From Paenibacillus bovis (GTDB lineage: Bacteria > Bacillota > Bacilli > Paenibacillales > Paenibacillaceae), in the NCBI RefSeq assembly GCF_001421015.2, contig NZ_CP013023.1, forward strand, positions 3,713,501-3,777,500: a stretch of DNA of 64,000 bases. The letters run 5' to 3'. Below are positions 16,019 to 24,394 of the stretch, one piece after another. Both the position numbers and the translations under genes were made by a program. The notes below the pieces were generated by a model that did no database searches, was not told the DNA's origin, and saw nothing but the letters and a program-made list of their open reading frames with translations. Position 1 is the first letter of the stretch, and each line of letters starts with the position of its first letter.

Positions 16019-17938
16019 TTATAAATCATCTATCAATTTAACATTTTCTTCTCCGAACCAAGCTTTTGCTTTTTCTACTACTTTAACATTAGGTTTGTGA
16101 TAATAAATCACTAAGTTTTCCTTAGCTCTAGTACAACAAACATAGAAGATTTTCTGTGTTCTTAAGAGTACACTAGGTGTTCGGCATTCATTAGTAAATA
16201 AAGATTCAAAATTAAAATTATTCCATTTTCCATTGTCTAGTACTACAAAAACATTATCAAATTCTGCCCCTTTAATTTTATGTTGAGTTGAAAAAGGAGT
16301 ATAACCTTCTAAATAAGAAAACAAGTTTTGAAACTCTTTAAATTTCACCGCTTTTACTTTATTAAATATATAAGAATTATCATTCACAAAATACTGAAAT
16401 GCATCATCTTTCTTATATAAGTTATTTTCATCAGCATAATTAATTACTTCTTCTATAGTACATTCAGACATTGACTCTATTTTAGAAATAATATCTTTCA
16501 GCCTTTTTTTATCTGATACATTACGTATAGAAAACTGTGTCTTTCTTATAAATTCATTTAAAGAATTATTGTTATATAACTGGATCAGATTTTGGATCTT
16601 AAAAAGATGCTTAATTAGATTATCTCTTTTAGAGCTTCCTTTACTAGTATCATCTTTATCTTGTTTCTTATCATCAATAAGGCAAGCAGGGTCTAAATAT
16701 ATTTTTTTCACTTTTGAAAATGGCTGATTCTTTAACTCCTCATAGCTTTCTTTATTTTTATAATCTTCAATCAAAACATCTATTTTCAATTTATCTTTAT
16801 TGGGTTTGCTTTTTAACTTTATTGGAAATAAAGAAATTACTTCCTCAAAAGTTAGATTCTCATTAATAGGATTCTCTTCTTTTTTAATCTTGTTATTAAG
16901 TTCGTTCTTAAAGTTAATTATTGGATCTTTTCCGTAAATATCCATCAAAGTTGTAAATCCTGCTTTGTATGCTATTAAATTGTGAGTTAAATATAACTCT
17001 TTTGTCTGCATTGAATTATTAAAATTCCATCCAGAGAAATATTCTGTATTTTTTATTTGCTTTAAATCATAGGAATCCGATTCTGTTAAAGAGTACAAAA
17101 ATGTGATTTTCCCTTTTTTTATTTCTCCGTTTTGCATATTAGGTGCTTTATCATCTTCTGATGGTTTCTGTATTAGATCATCCGTTCTTAATTTATTAGC
17201 TAATTCAATCACTAATTCTGGATTTCTGCGATTCTGTTCTTTTTTCACTTCAATAACTTCTTGATTTTCCAAGTATTTATTCAAATCTCCTATACCTGCA
17301 TCATAAATGGACTGCATAGAATCTCCAAAAAAACCTATTGTGCTTCTTTTATTGCTTTTTTTTAATGATTCCAAAAAAATGTTAATTACTAATGGATGAG
17401 TATCTTGATACTCGTCTATTAGTATAAAAGGAAATTTGTCTTTCACAATATCACACAATAAAGTATGCTTTTCAAACATATAAGCAGATAACTCAATCAC
17501 TTCATCATGCGATATCTTCCCTTGCCTTATTCTTGAAATTTCACCATACTGAATTGATATTCCTAAAGAATTAAAATAATCTTTATTGATAACTCCTTCA
17601 GGATCTACAAAATTAGAATTTTCATCTAACAAAAGGTCCACAATACTGGTTTTCATATTTTTTTGAAATGATTTTATATTTCCCCATAAAAATTCATGTA
17701 TTGTGGATACATATAAATTATCATGATTAACTCTTTCTTGAATTTCTTTTACTGCAGCATTGGTATAAGTCATACAAGCGATTTTCTTGTTTGGATTTTT
17801 ATTTATTATTTCTTTTATAACTTGTACTAAAGAGTATGTTTTGCCACTGCCAGCCCCACCACTCAACAAAAAATTTTTACATTGATCTACCAAAGAAATA
17901 ACCCGTGCAACCTCAGGATCTAATTTTCTTTCAACCAT
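16019..17938 (-). CDS. gajB: GajB-like UvrD/PcrA superfamily 1 helicase (Gabija defence)
   Basis: 639 residues from ATG 17938 (GAGGG upstream); an earlier ATG 12 codons before is less likely. Walker A is SGGAGSGKTYS (residues 26-36), motif Ia MTYTNAAVKEI, Walker B LIDEYQDTHP (about 172), motif III GFFGDSMQSIY, then QHKIKGAEFDNVFVV and the arginine-finger region YVCCTRAKENLVIYY near the C-terminus. A long Lys/Asn-rich middle (about 300-480) separates the two halves. In Gabija systems this helicase-like subunit assembles with GajA and is needed for anti-phage action. It overlaps gajA by 19 bp. At 639 residues it is longer than the roughly 490-residue GajB I remember from Bacillus cereus. The gene is far more AT-rich than the flanking chromosome. 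Confidence 0.85.
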   Translation of the reverse strand: MVERKLDPEVARVISLVDQCKNFLLSGGAGSGKTYSLVQVIKEIINKNPNKKIACMTYTNAAVKEIQERVNHDNLYVSTIHEFLWGNIKSFQKNMKTSIVDLLLDENSNFVDPEGVINKDYFNSLGISIQYGEISRIRQGKISHDEVIELSAYMFEKHTLLCDIVKDKFPFILIDEYQDTHPLVINIFLESLKKSNKRSTIGFFGDSMQSIYDAGIGDLNKYLENQEVIEVKKEQNRRNPELVIELANKLRTDDLIQKPSEDDKAPNMQNGEIKKGKITFLYSLTESDSYDLKQIKNTEYFSGWNFNNSMQTKELYLTHNLIAYKAGFTTLMDIYGKDPIINFKNELNNKIKKEENPINENLTFEEVISLFPIKLKSKPNKDKLKIDVLIEDYKNKESYEELKNQPFSKVKKIYLDPACLIDDKKQDKDDTSKGSSKRDNLIKHLFKIQNLIQLYNNNSLNEFIRKTQFSIRNVSDKKRLKDIISKIESMSECTIEEVINYADENNLYKKDDAFQYFVNDNSYIFNKVKAVKFKEFQNLFSYLEGYTPFSTQHKIKGAEFDNVFVVLDNGKWNNFNFESLFTNECRTPSVLLRTQKIFYVCCTRAKENLVIYYHKPNVKVVEKAKAWFGEENVKLIDDL

Positions 17939-20034
17939 AATAGTCCCTCTTTTATATAGTGTGGAATTTCCCATGTCGTATTTTCTGCTGCTGCAACTAA
18001 TAAAATTTCCATAGCAAATGAAGGTTTTTTATCAATACATGATTCAGCTAAATCGTAAGAGTCAACATTAGTATCCTTAAATTTACGTTTATTTTTCAAG
18101 CTTTTAAATGATTCAAGATTATCGGTTATAAATTTTTTGTTTATATGAAAAAAAGAATCTTCGAAACTTCTTGCATGATAATATTTCTTATCAGCGTTTT
18201 GTTCTTCTGTTTGAAAAACAATTAGGACATGTCCTATCTGATTTGATAACCACTCATTTGTTTGAGGACATCTTTTAAGAGTTCGCTCAGATGTATTAAA
18301 AGATTTAAACTTTGTAAAATCTTCATTAATAGATTTACCAAAGAAATACTCTAAAGATGAGTTAGTAGTAATCTCCCCCTCTTCAACTCTACACTTTTCT
18401 CTGTTTCCTTTTTTTGCAGAATCAATATCAGTTATAATTAAAGATTTAACACCAATAAAATTAATAAATTTTTCAAAAATATGTGAATATGCTCCAACTT
18501 CTACTATAGAAATATTTTGAGACAACATAGGATTCTGTATAGATTCGCAATCAATTTTACGCATCATTTCAGGGAGTAATATTCGTTCTGTATCTCCTTC
18601 TACAAAAATAACTTTATCAACGAAGAAAAGTTCTGAGCGATGTAATGTAAGATATTGTTTTAAAAATTTAAAGTGTTCTTCTTTACTATCATTCTTATAT
18701 TCTTTTTCTAAATCCTTTAAATTTTTAGCTGTAACTCCATGATCATTTTTCATAAAATACTTTATATCATCAAAATTACTTTCTGCAGTAATATGACAGG
18801 AATGCGTAGTTATTATAGTTTGAAGGTTAAAATCAATTCCATCATCTTCCCCAGTACTACTTTCACTTAATACTTTCTTGATATTTTTAATAAATATATA
18901 TTGCATCTGTGGATGTGTATGGGCTTCAGGCTCTTCGATAAATAATAAGTTAATATCTGCTGGTAATTGGTTTTCTTTGTTCTGCCTTTTAAAATTGCTC
19001 AATAACAACTCTAACTCGAAAATCATACTAATAAGGTTTAGGTATCCTAAACCATTGTAGTTCTCAGGCAATAAATTAAGATCATTATAGTTATACATTA
19101 CCGTTGTATTATCTTTTAGTAGTTCTTTATGCTGCAAAGTTGATATAATTTTTATTATGGAGTCACCTTCTTTGGTTCCTCCAAATTTGCCTACTTTTTG
19201 TATTATGTTATCGAATAATGTAGTGTAAACTTTATTTAATTGGACATCCGTCTTACTCAGTTCTTCTTTAAACTTTCTAACTTCATCAGTTTCATTTTCT
19301 TTACTTTCTTTTGATTCGTAATATTTAGAAGATAGGAAAGAGAGAGTTTTATTAGAATCTAAATTAGAGACATTACGTTTTGCACTTATTAATTGAAAAT
19401 TAAGAATTTTATCTAACTTTATTTCATTTTGGATCAGGTCTATATATTCTTCCTCTTTTTCCTTCTTTAAATCAAAACTATATTCTAAGGACTTCTTTTG
19501 TATAACGAAGTACTTTTTATGATTACTTCTTAAAAAATCAAAAAATGTTTTTTTATGTGATTCCAAATTTGTATCATTATCTTTATCTATATTTAATTGC
19601 AAACTATGTTTTGTATCAAATTTTTGATAGTCTTCCTTTAATTTTTTATAATATTCTTCTAATAAAACATACTCAAATTTTAAAACAATTATTTTATTGT
19701 CTGGATCTAAATCAAGCATAAGGCTGCTCAGATTAGATAAGTTATCATTCTCCTCATATTCTATATAAATATACAAAGATATTTCTGCATTAGAGTAAGG
19801 TTCTATTTCATTTTCTATCTTATCTTTTAATTCTTGTTGAAACTCAATATTAAAGTCATCAAATGTAAAACTATTTCGATCTGCTTTACTTCCTACAAAT
19901 TTTTCCAGTATAGATAATAATGAAGTTTTACCGCAATTATTTTTACCTATTATTAGCGATAAATCATTTTCTAAATCTAATTCTAATGATTTTAAAAGTC
20001 TAAAGTTCTGAACTTTAATCTTTTTTATTTTCAT
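17920..20034 (-). CDS. gajA: GajA-like OLD-family ATPase/TOPRIM nuclease (Gabija defence)
   Basis: 704 residues. The N-terminal ABC-type ATPase shows Walker A IIGKNNCGKTS (28-38), a long coiled insert, LLFIEEPEAHTHPQMQYIF (Walker B with D-loop, about 366) and the switch histidine ITTHSCHI. The C-terminal TOPRIM domain has VIFVEGDTERILLPEM (about 478, with the catalytic Glu) and LIITDIDSAKKGN (about 532, with the acidic pair). Class 2 OLD nucleases next to a UvrD helicase define Gabija. AGGAG lies upstream of ATG 20034. Only 27 bp separate it from the Mrr-like gene upstream, leaving no obvious room for its own promoter. Base composition is strongly AT-rich, unlike that upstream gene, which points to transfer. 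Confidence 0.88.
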   Translation of the reverse strand: MKIKKIKVQNFRLLKSLELDLENDLSLIIGKNNCGKTSLLSILEKFVGSKADRNSFTFDDFNIEFQQELKDKIENEIEPYSNAEISLYIYIEYEENDNLSNLSSLMLDLDPDNKIIVLKFEYVLLEEYYKKLKEDYQKFDTKHSLQLNIDKDNDTNLESHKKTFFDFLRSNHKKYFVIQKKSLEYSFDLKKEKEEEYIDLIQNEIKLDKILNFQLISAKRNVSNLDSNKTLSFLSSKYYESKESKENETDEVRKFKEELSKTDVQLNKVYTTLFDNIIQKVGKFGGTKEGDSIIKIISTLQHKELLKDNTTVMYNYNDLNLLPENYNGLGYLNLISMIFELELLLSNFKRQNKENQLPADINLLFIEEPEAHTHPQMQYIFIKNIKKVLSESSTGEDDGIDFNLQTIITTHSCHITAESNFDDIKYFMKNDHGVTAKNLKDLEKEYKNDSKEEHFKFLKQYLTLHRSELFFVDKVIFVEGDTERILLPEMMRKIDCESIQNPMLSQNISIVEVGAYSHIFEKFINFIGVKSLIITDIDSAKKGNREKCRVEEGEITTNSSLEYFFGKSINEDFTKFKSFNTSERTLKRCPQTNEWLSNQIGHVLIVFQTEEQNADKKYYHARSFEDSFFHINKKFITDNLESFKSLKNKRKFKDTNVDSYDLAESCIDKKPSFAMEILLVAAAENTTWEIPHYIKEGLLWLKEN

Positions 20035-20061
20035 TTTTCTATCTCCTAAATGTTATTTAAA

Positions 20062-20637
20062 TTAAGCCTGCACTTTCTTTTTCACTCTTAAAATCATCTC
20101 AACTAATTCATCTCGCCCAATCAGCCGCACATTATTCGACCGTGCCAGATTAACTGCTTGCTGCGTATACCCGCTGTTCGTCACTACCCAAGCCGCCGAA
20201 GCCTTATAATGTGCTACCGCTCCATAAGCTTCCTGCACTGCCTTCAACCCTACATTCTTGCTATACCGCTTGGCCTGCACCACGATCTTCTCGCCATTTC
20301 GGCTGATGACCAGATCCGCGCCATAATCACCTTGCGCCTGTGTAGCATTTGCTTTGTATCCTTGCAGCCGGAACAGCTGCTCCAGATACTTTTCAAATTG
20401 GATGCCGTCCATCTTGTCGATCTCGGCAATGCCCGAGCGGCGCAGTCGATTGAGTCTCGCTTCATTGATCAGGCGACTAACCAGCGCTACCGCGATGATC
20501 CCGATCACGATTACCATAGCGGCAATCATGAGGCTTTTGGTGTAATACAGCATTCCGAGTCCGCCCAATATAACGAGGCTACCTATTGCATTAACTGTCT
20601 CCTGCTGCTGTTTCTTTTTGCTTTTTCTCCGTGCCAT
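20062..20637 (-). CDS. Membrane-anchored Mrr-like restriction endonuclease
   Basis: 191 residues. A basic N-terminus (ARRKSKKKQQQ) is followed by two membrane segments (about 17-32 and 36-55), a basic linker, and a cytoplasmic Mrr-type PD-(D/E)xK nuclease domain. MDGIQFEKYLEQLF gives the helix Glu, GDYGADLVI the catalytic Asp and KIVVQAKRYS the Q-x-K variant of ExK; AYGAVAHYKASAAWVVTNS is the usual next strand. AGGGG precedes the ATG. It lies 41 bp after the NERD helicase gene and 27 bp before gajA, all on one strand. Membrane-tethered Mrr-like proteins are widespread in Paenibacillus; whether this one takes part in defence is inference. Composition resembles the host, not gajAB. Confidence 0.85.
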   Translation of the reverse strand: MARRKSKKKQQQETVNAIGSLVILGGLGMLYYTKSLMIAAMVIVIGIIAVALVSRLINEARLNRLRRSGIAEIDKMDGIQFEKYLEQLFRLQGYKANATQAQGDYGADLVISRNGEKIVVQAKRYSKNVGLKAVQEAYGAVAHYKASAAWVVTNSGYTQQAVNLARSNNVRLIGRDELVEMILRVKKKVQA

Positions 20638-20678
20638 TCGTACTTCCCCTTTATCTCTATTCTGGTTGTATTTATACT

Positions 20679-22649
20679 TTACTGTGCATTCTCGCCTTGA
20701 TCTGCTGCCCTATCAGCTTTCTCTTCCACCCACTTCGCAAATCCTTCCACCCTGCTATAGCTCAAATACAAATACTCCATCGCTCTCGTCATCCCGATAT
20801 AGAACCGCGACACTTCCTCATCCCACTCTTCTTCCTTCGCCTTCTCTCTCGGCATACCATCCACATTCACAATAAACACCGTCCGGAAATCCATGCCTTT
20901 GGCACTGTCGATCGTGGAGATCTTCACCGTCTCCTCATAGCGGTCAAAGCTGTCCTTGGTTCGCTTGTTCTCGGTGAACCAGTTGTAGGGAATCTGGCTC
21001 TGGTCCAGTCCCTGACGGATCGCGTCGATGATGTAGTTATTGTTGTAGCTGCCTTTGACCCGGTACAGGATCGCCATGTCGGTGTAGTTGACTTTCTTTG
21101 TTTCATGCAAGTGTTGCATCTGCTCCACTACCCACTGCATCTCTTCCTGAATGGAGGCACAGTGACGGGACAGCGGTTCCGGTCCTCTCCGCTTGGTGCC
21201 CTGCGGCGGTATGATCTCGGCGGGTTCGCTGGTGGTGATTGTCGTCTGGAACTTGTCGCGCAGCTTGGAGTGCGAGCGGTAAAAATCCCAGGCGTAATTC
21301 ACGATTTGCGCGGTATTGCGGTAGTTGATGCTCAATACTTTGGAGCGTCCGCGGAAGTCGAGTCCGGTGTTGCGGGACAAACTGACTTTGCGGCGGAAGA
21401 TCTTTTGCGCTTTATCTTCGACGATTAGCAGCGACTGGGTCTCGGGATTGAGCGCTTTGCTGATTAGCTCCAGCCACTGTGGCTCCAGATCCTGACCTTC
21501 ATCCACGAGGATGGCGTCATACTGCGGCGCGGTTAGCGTTCCTGCGCTTATCTGCTCCAGTAGATTGTTAATCTGGCGTTCATTTCCCAGTTCACCCTTG
21601 GAGAATTTAATAGGAAAGCGTCTGTACAGCCAGTCATGGAATGTCGTAATCTCCATTTGCTCGGGCCATCGGTCATCTCTTGTATCGCCGGATGATTCTG
21701 ATTCCATCTCCGACCATTCGAACAGATCTTCCGGTTCATTCAGCTTGTGCATGATCATACTGCGGATATTACAGGATAGCGGACTGCCGTAGCAGAGGAC
21801 GAGAATGCGCCAATCCGGATGTTCATGCAGCAATGTACGAGCGCGACTCGCGAGAATAAGTGTCTTACCGCTGCCAGCGACACCGCGAATGAGTCGATGA
21901 CGGTCACCGATCTGCCGGGCGAGTGATTCCTGATGCAGATCCATTGCTTGAATATTATTTAGCGACAGCAGCAGATCGTCCTGGTAATAGGATCGATCTC
22001 GTATATCTGCGCTTATCCGTACCTCGGGGAATAGATGATAGCGGATCGCTTTCATGTCTTCTTCGCTGAGCATCTGATTACGGTGGAAAGCAACCGGGAA
22101 CATACCGTTGAGTCTTTCCAGTAGACGATCCCGGTCAAAATGTTCGTCTTCCGCGTCGATTTCTTCCCGGGTCAGAAGAAGATGCATATCAATGCAGCGA
22201 TGAATTTCATTACGGATGATATGGGTCTCTTTCATACGGGTGAAGACGACTCCATGTCCATAACGGAACTTGAGATTATTGGAATAGATCCCTGTCTGCT
22301 GGAGCAGACTACGGTCTTTTTTGAGTTTTTTCTGGATATGAAATGAATAATTACGGGCCTGCGAGATCGGGTTGATGATAGTCTCCAGAGTGCCGGTTCC
22401 TTTTTGTGTATGTAGCTGCCATTCTTCGGGTGTGAGCTGGTACAGGGTATTCTCGGTATAATCTTTGACCTCCAGTACGAGCAGGCCAAGATCGGGACCG
22501 ATAATAACATAGTCGGGTCGTCTGCCATTGATATGAGGTTCGTAATAGACGACATAGTCGTCAGGCAGGTGTTTTTTGAAGGTGTTAAATAGGGTACGTT
22601 CACCAGCAGTTGCGCTGCCTCGGATTGTTTCCGGAATCATGTATGCCAT
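20679..22649 (-). CDS. NERD-domain UvrD-type helicase
   Basis: 657 residues from ATG 22649, which has AAGGAG nine bases upstream; the 38 extra codons of open frame lack a ribosome site. The N-terminal 150 residues are a NERD nuclease-related domain: TAGERTLFNTFKKHLP with the first Glu, then GRRPDYVIIGPDLGLLVLEV with the D...E-x-K site (ending EVKDY). A UvrD-type motor follows: RGVAGSGKTLILASRA, ILVDEGQDLEPQW, VLSINYRNTAQI, TIDSAKGMDFRTVFIVN and FYIGMTRAMEYLYL. Single-chain nuclease-helicase fusions of this type are found among DNA repair and phage defence genes. It is the first gene of a four-gene co-directional cluster. Composition is that of the host chromosome. Confidence 0.87.
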   Translation of the reverse strand: MAYMIPETIRGSATAGERTLFNTFKKHLPDDYVVYYEPHINGRRPDYVIIGPDLGLLVLEVKDYTENTLYQLTPEEWQLHTQKGTGTLETIINPISQARNYSFHIQKKLKKDRSLLQQTGIYSNNLKFRYGHGVVFTRMKETHIIRNEIHRCIDMHLLLTREEIDAEDEHFDRDRLLERLNGMFPVAFHRNQMLSEEDMKAIRYHLFPEVRISADIRDRSYYQDDLLLSLNNIQAMDLHQESLARQIGDRHRLIRGVAGSGKTLILASRARTLLHEHPDWRILVLCYGSPLSCNIRSMIMHKLNEPEDLFEWSEMESESSGDTRDDRWPEQMEITTFHDWLYRRFPIKFSKGELGNERQINNLLEQISAGTLTAPQYDAILVDEGQDLEPQWLELISKALNPETQSLLIVEDKAQKIFRRKVSLSRNTGLDFRGRSKVLSINYRNTAQIVNYAWDFYRSHSKLRDKFQTTITTSEPAEIIPPQGTKRRGPEPLSRHCASIQEEMQWVVEQMQHLHETKKVNYTDMAILYRVKGSYNNNYIIDAIRQGLDQSQIPYNWFTENKRTKDSFDRYEETVKISTIDSAKGMDFRTVFIVNVDGMPREKAKEEEWDEEVSRFYIGMTRAMEYLYLSYSRVEGFAKWVEEKADRAADQGENAQ

Positions 22650-22860
22650 AGGTGTATGCTCCTTGCTGTCGCCGATTCCGTAAGTAGGGATTCCAGTGCT
22701 TCTGGAATGGTGACGGGGATTTATTTTAAATTTGTAGGTATATTGATTGGTGTAAATAGACACTATTAAGCAGGTTAGCCGCTTTAATCATACATCTTTT
22801 GAACTATATTGGAAATACCTTTTTTGTTAATTTGTGTATTAAAACACTCTTTCATACAAC
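22650..22860. other. Upstream region of the defence operon
   Basis: This 211-bp stretch should contain the promoter of the NERD helicase operon, but I see no convincing -35/-10 pair. A short inverted repeat ATTCCAG/CTGGAAT (22690-22696 with 22702-22708) lies 40 bp before the start codon and would fold in the leader RNA. Confidence 0.35.
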
Positions 22861-22908
22861 AAAAGCTGCCTACATCTCTCTCACAGAGCAGGATGTAGGC
22901 AGCTTTTT
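22861..22908 (+). terminator. Strong orphan terminator
   Basis: A 16-bp perfect stem AAAAGCTGCCTACATC/GATGTAGGCAGCTTTT (22861-22876 with 22892-22907), running into T residues on the plus strand. No plus-strand gene ends before it and no minus-strand gene ends before it on the other side. It may belong to an unannotated small RNA or be the remnant of a lost gene. Between 22909 and 23172 I see nothing else. Confidence 0.8.
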
Positions 22909-23172
22909 TATATACGTATTTGGAATTAGCATAGGAATAATTACATAAATGTGATGCCTATTATCTCCCTATCTTTTTCGCTTCCTACTACTCTTCTTCT
23001 CCCATTCTGTAGGATTCGCAGGCAACTATCTTTTATTAAATAAGCATGTATAAAGAAACTGTAAATGAACTGGTAAATTCTCGTTAAAAATGCCTTTTAA
23101 AGCGTATTTGCAAACTATAATCACACACTTTTTTAATAATTGGATAATTTATACACTAAAGTAAAATATAAG

Positions 23173-23200
23173 TTGAAAACGTTCATAAATCAGTTATAAT
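23173..23200 (+). promoter_or_regulatory. Sigma-A promoter overlapped by a cre-like site
   Basis: TTGAAA (23173-23178) and TATAAT (23195-23200) are 16 bases apart. TGAAAACGTTCATA at 23174-23187 matches the cre consensus at 13 of 14 positions and covers most of the -35 box, so CcpA binding would block the polymerase. The start codon of the first secreted paralogue lies 47 bases downstream. Confidence 0.7.
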
Positions 23201-23247
23201 CAACTCGAAATCACCTATTCGCAATTCAATACAAAGGAGACGATGCA

Positions 23248-24267
23248 ATGAAGTTAACGTATGTTTTTTTGAGGACGATGATCATGCTCTTGCTATTCAG
23301 CTGGGTATCCCCGGAGCTCAGTTCTTCTGTGAATGCTGCCGGTACACCTCAGCCCGCTGAAGACAGCTCATCGCAGCCAGGTACACGATCAACCGGAGGA
23401 GGTGGCATGTGTTTTCCTTATCTGACCTCCAATTCAGACAATGCAACGACTACTGCAGATACATATATAACACCGAATACGGCTCCCTCTCTTCCTCTCT
23501 CTCGTTCCACCCAGGCTCCCCTGCCTGTTAACACCTCCTACGAAACAGCTATCGAGCTGACGCCGGGTGTACCGATTGAAGGCTATCTCCCTCCGGATGA
23601 TCAGGACTGCGTCTGGTTCCAGGATGCACTCTATTACAAAATCACCGTCACCAAGACGCAAAAAATCACTGCCCTGATGCTCGTTCCGCCGGGTCTGGAT
23701 TACAGTATGTATCTGGAAGGCACGGCTTCTTTTCGACATAAGGGTCCTTATGACCAGCTCAGTTATGTAGCCCAGCCAGGAACCTACTATCTGCGCGTCT
23801 CTGAGGGACATACCCGCGGTAGTCTCACTCAGCCGTTCAATTTGAGAGTCATGCTGTCTGACAAGTTCGATGATTATGAACGGTATTCCGATGACAGTTC
23901 GGCGACAGATGCCTATTACCGGGGAACTTCGGTGCAGACGATAGACAATCTGTATGATGAAGATTGGAAAATGTTCGGTATTGACTACCCGGGGACCACT
24001 ACGGTTCGCCTGGATAACCCTTCTGCCAAAGGTGTATATAAAGTCGAAATCTGGGATTGGGCAGACAATGTGATTGCCACCGTAAAGCAAAATGAGACCA
24101 AAACCTTGCGGCTGCCAGTTACCTCGTACTTTGTTCGTGTCTATGCTCCATCCAAGTATGATCCGGATGTGCCTTATACATTGACCATGGATACCAAATA
24201 TGATCCGCAGCCTGTCTGTGACTGGGATGAGGAAGAACCATGGAAATGGGTATGTACAGGGCCTTGA
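23248..24267 (+). CDS. Secreted protein, tandem paralogue 1 (PPC-like domains, conserved Cys-Trp C-terminus)
   Basis: 339 residues with a signal peptide ending near SSSVNAAG, then a variable Thr/Ser/Pro-rich stretch of about 70 residues. A beta-rich domain follows (TAIELTPGVPIEGYLPPDD, ALYYKITVTKTQKITALML, PGTYYLRVSEG) and resembles bacterial pre-peptidase C-terminal domains. A second beta domain starts at about residue 230 (IDNLYDEDWKMF) and runs to PYTLTMDTKYDP. The last 20 residues, with PQPVCDWDEEEPW and WVCTGP, are conserved in all three tandem copies. AAAGGAG precedes the ATG. No catalytic domain is visible, so a surface-binding or matrix role is possible but unproven. It is the first of three tandem genes under a cre-overlapped promoter. 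Confidence 0.8.
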   Translation: MKLTYVFLRTMIMLLLFSWVSPELSSSVNAAGTPQPAEDSSSQPGTRSTGGGGMCFPYLTSNSDNATTTADTYITPNTAPSLPLSRSTQAPLPVNTSYETAIELTPGVPIEGYLPPDDQDCVWFQDALYYKITVTKTQKITALMLVPPGLDYSMYLEGTASFRHKGPYDQLSYVAQPGTYYLRVSEGHTRGSLTQPFNLRVMLSDKFDDYERYSDDSSATDAYYRGTSVQTIDNLYDEDWKMFGIDYPGTTTVRLDNPSAKGVYKVEIWDWADNVIATVKQNETKTLRLPVTSYFVRVYAPSKYDPDVPYTLTMDTKYDPQPVCDWDEEEPWKWVCTGP

Positions 24268-24394
24268 TTGAATAGAGGAAACGAATAACTGCCTCTATAG
24301 AAACCAAGCTGCTACAAACAAAGATGGTAAAAACCAAAACGTTAAAAGCAAATAGGTTCTGATCTGTATTCCAACTCCTAAAGGGGATTATTCA

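Noticed and set aside
20631..21428. Plus-strand open frame of 265 codons opposite the NERD helicase
   Set aside because: Antisense to the helicase motor motifs, no ribosome site, no recognisable protein features.
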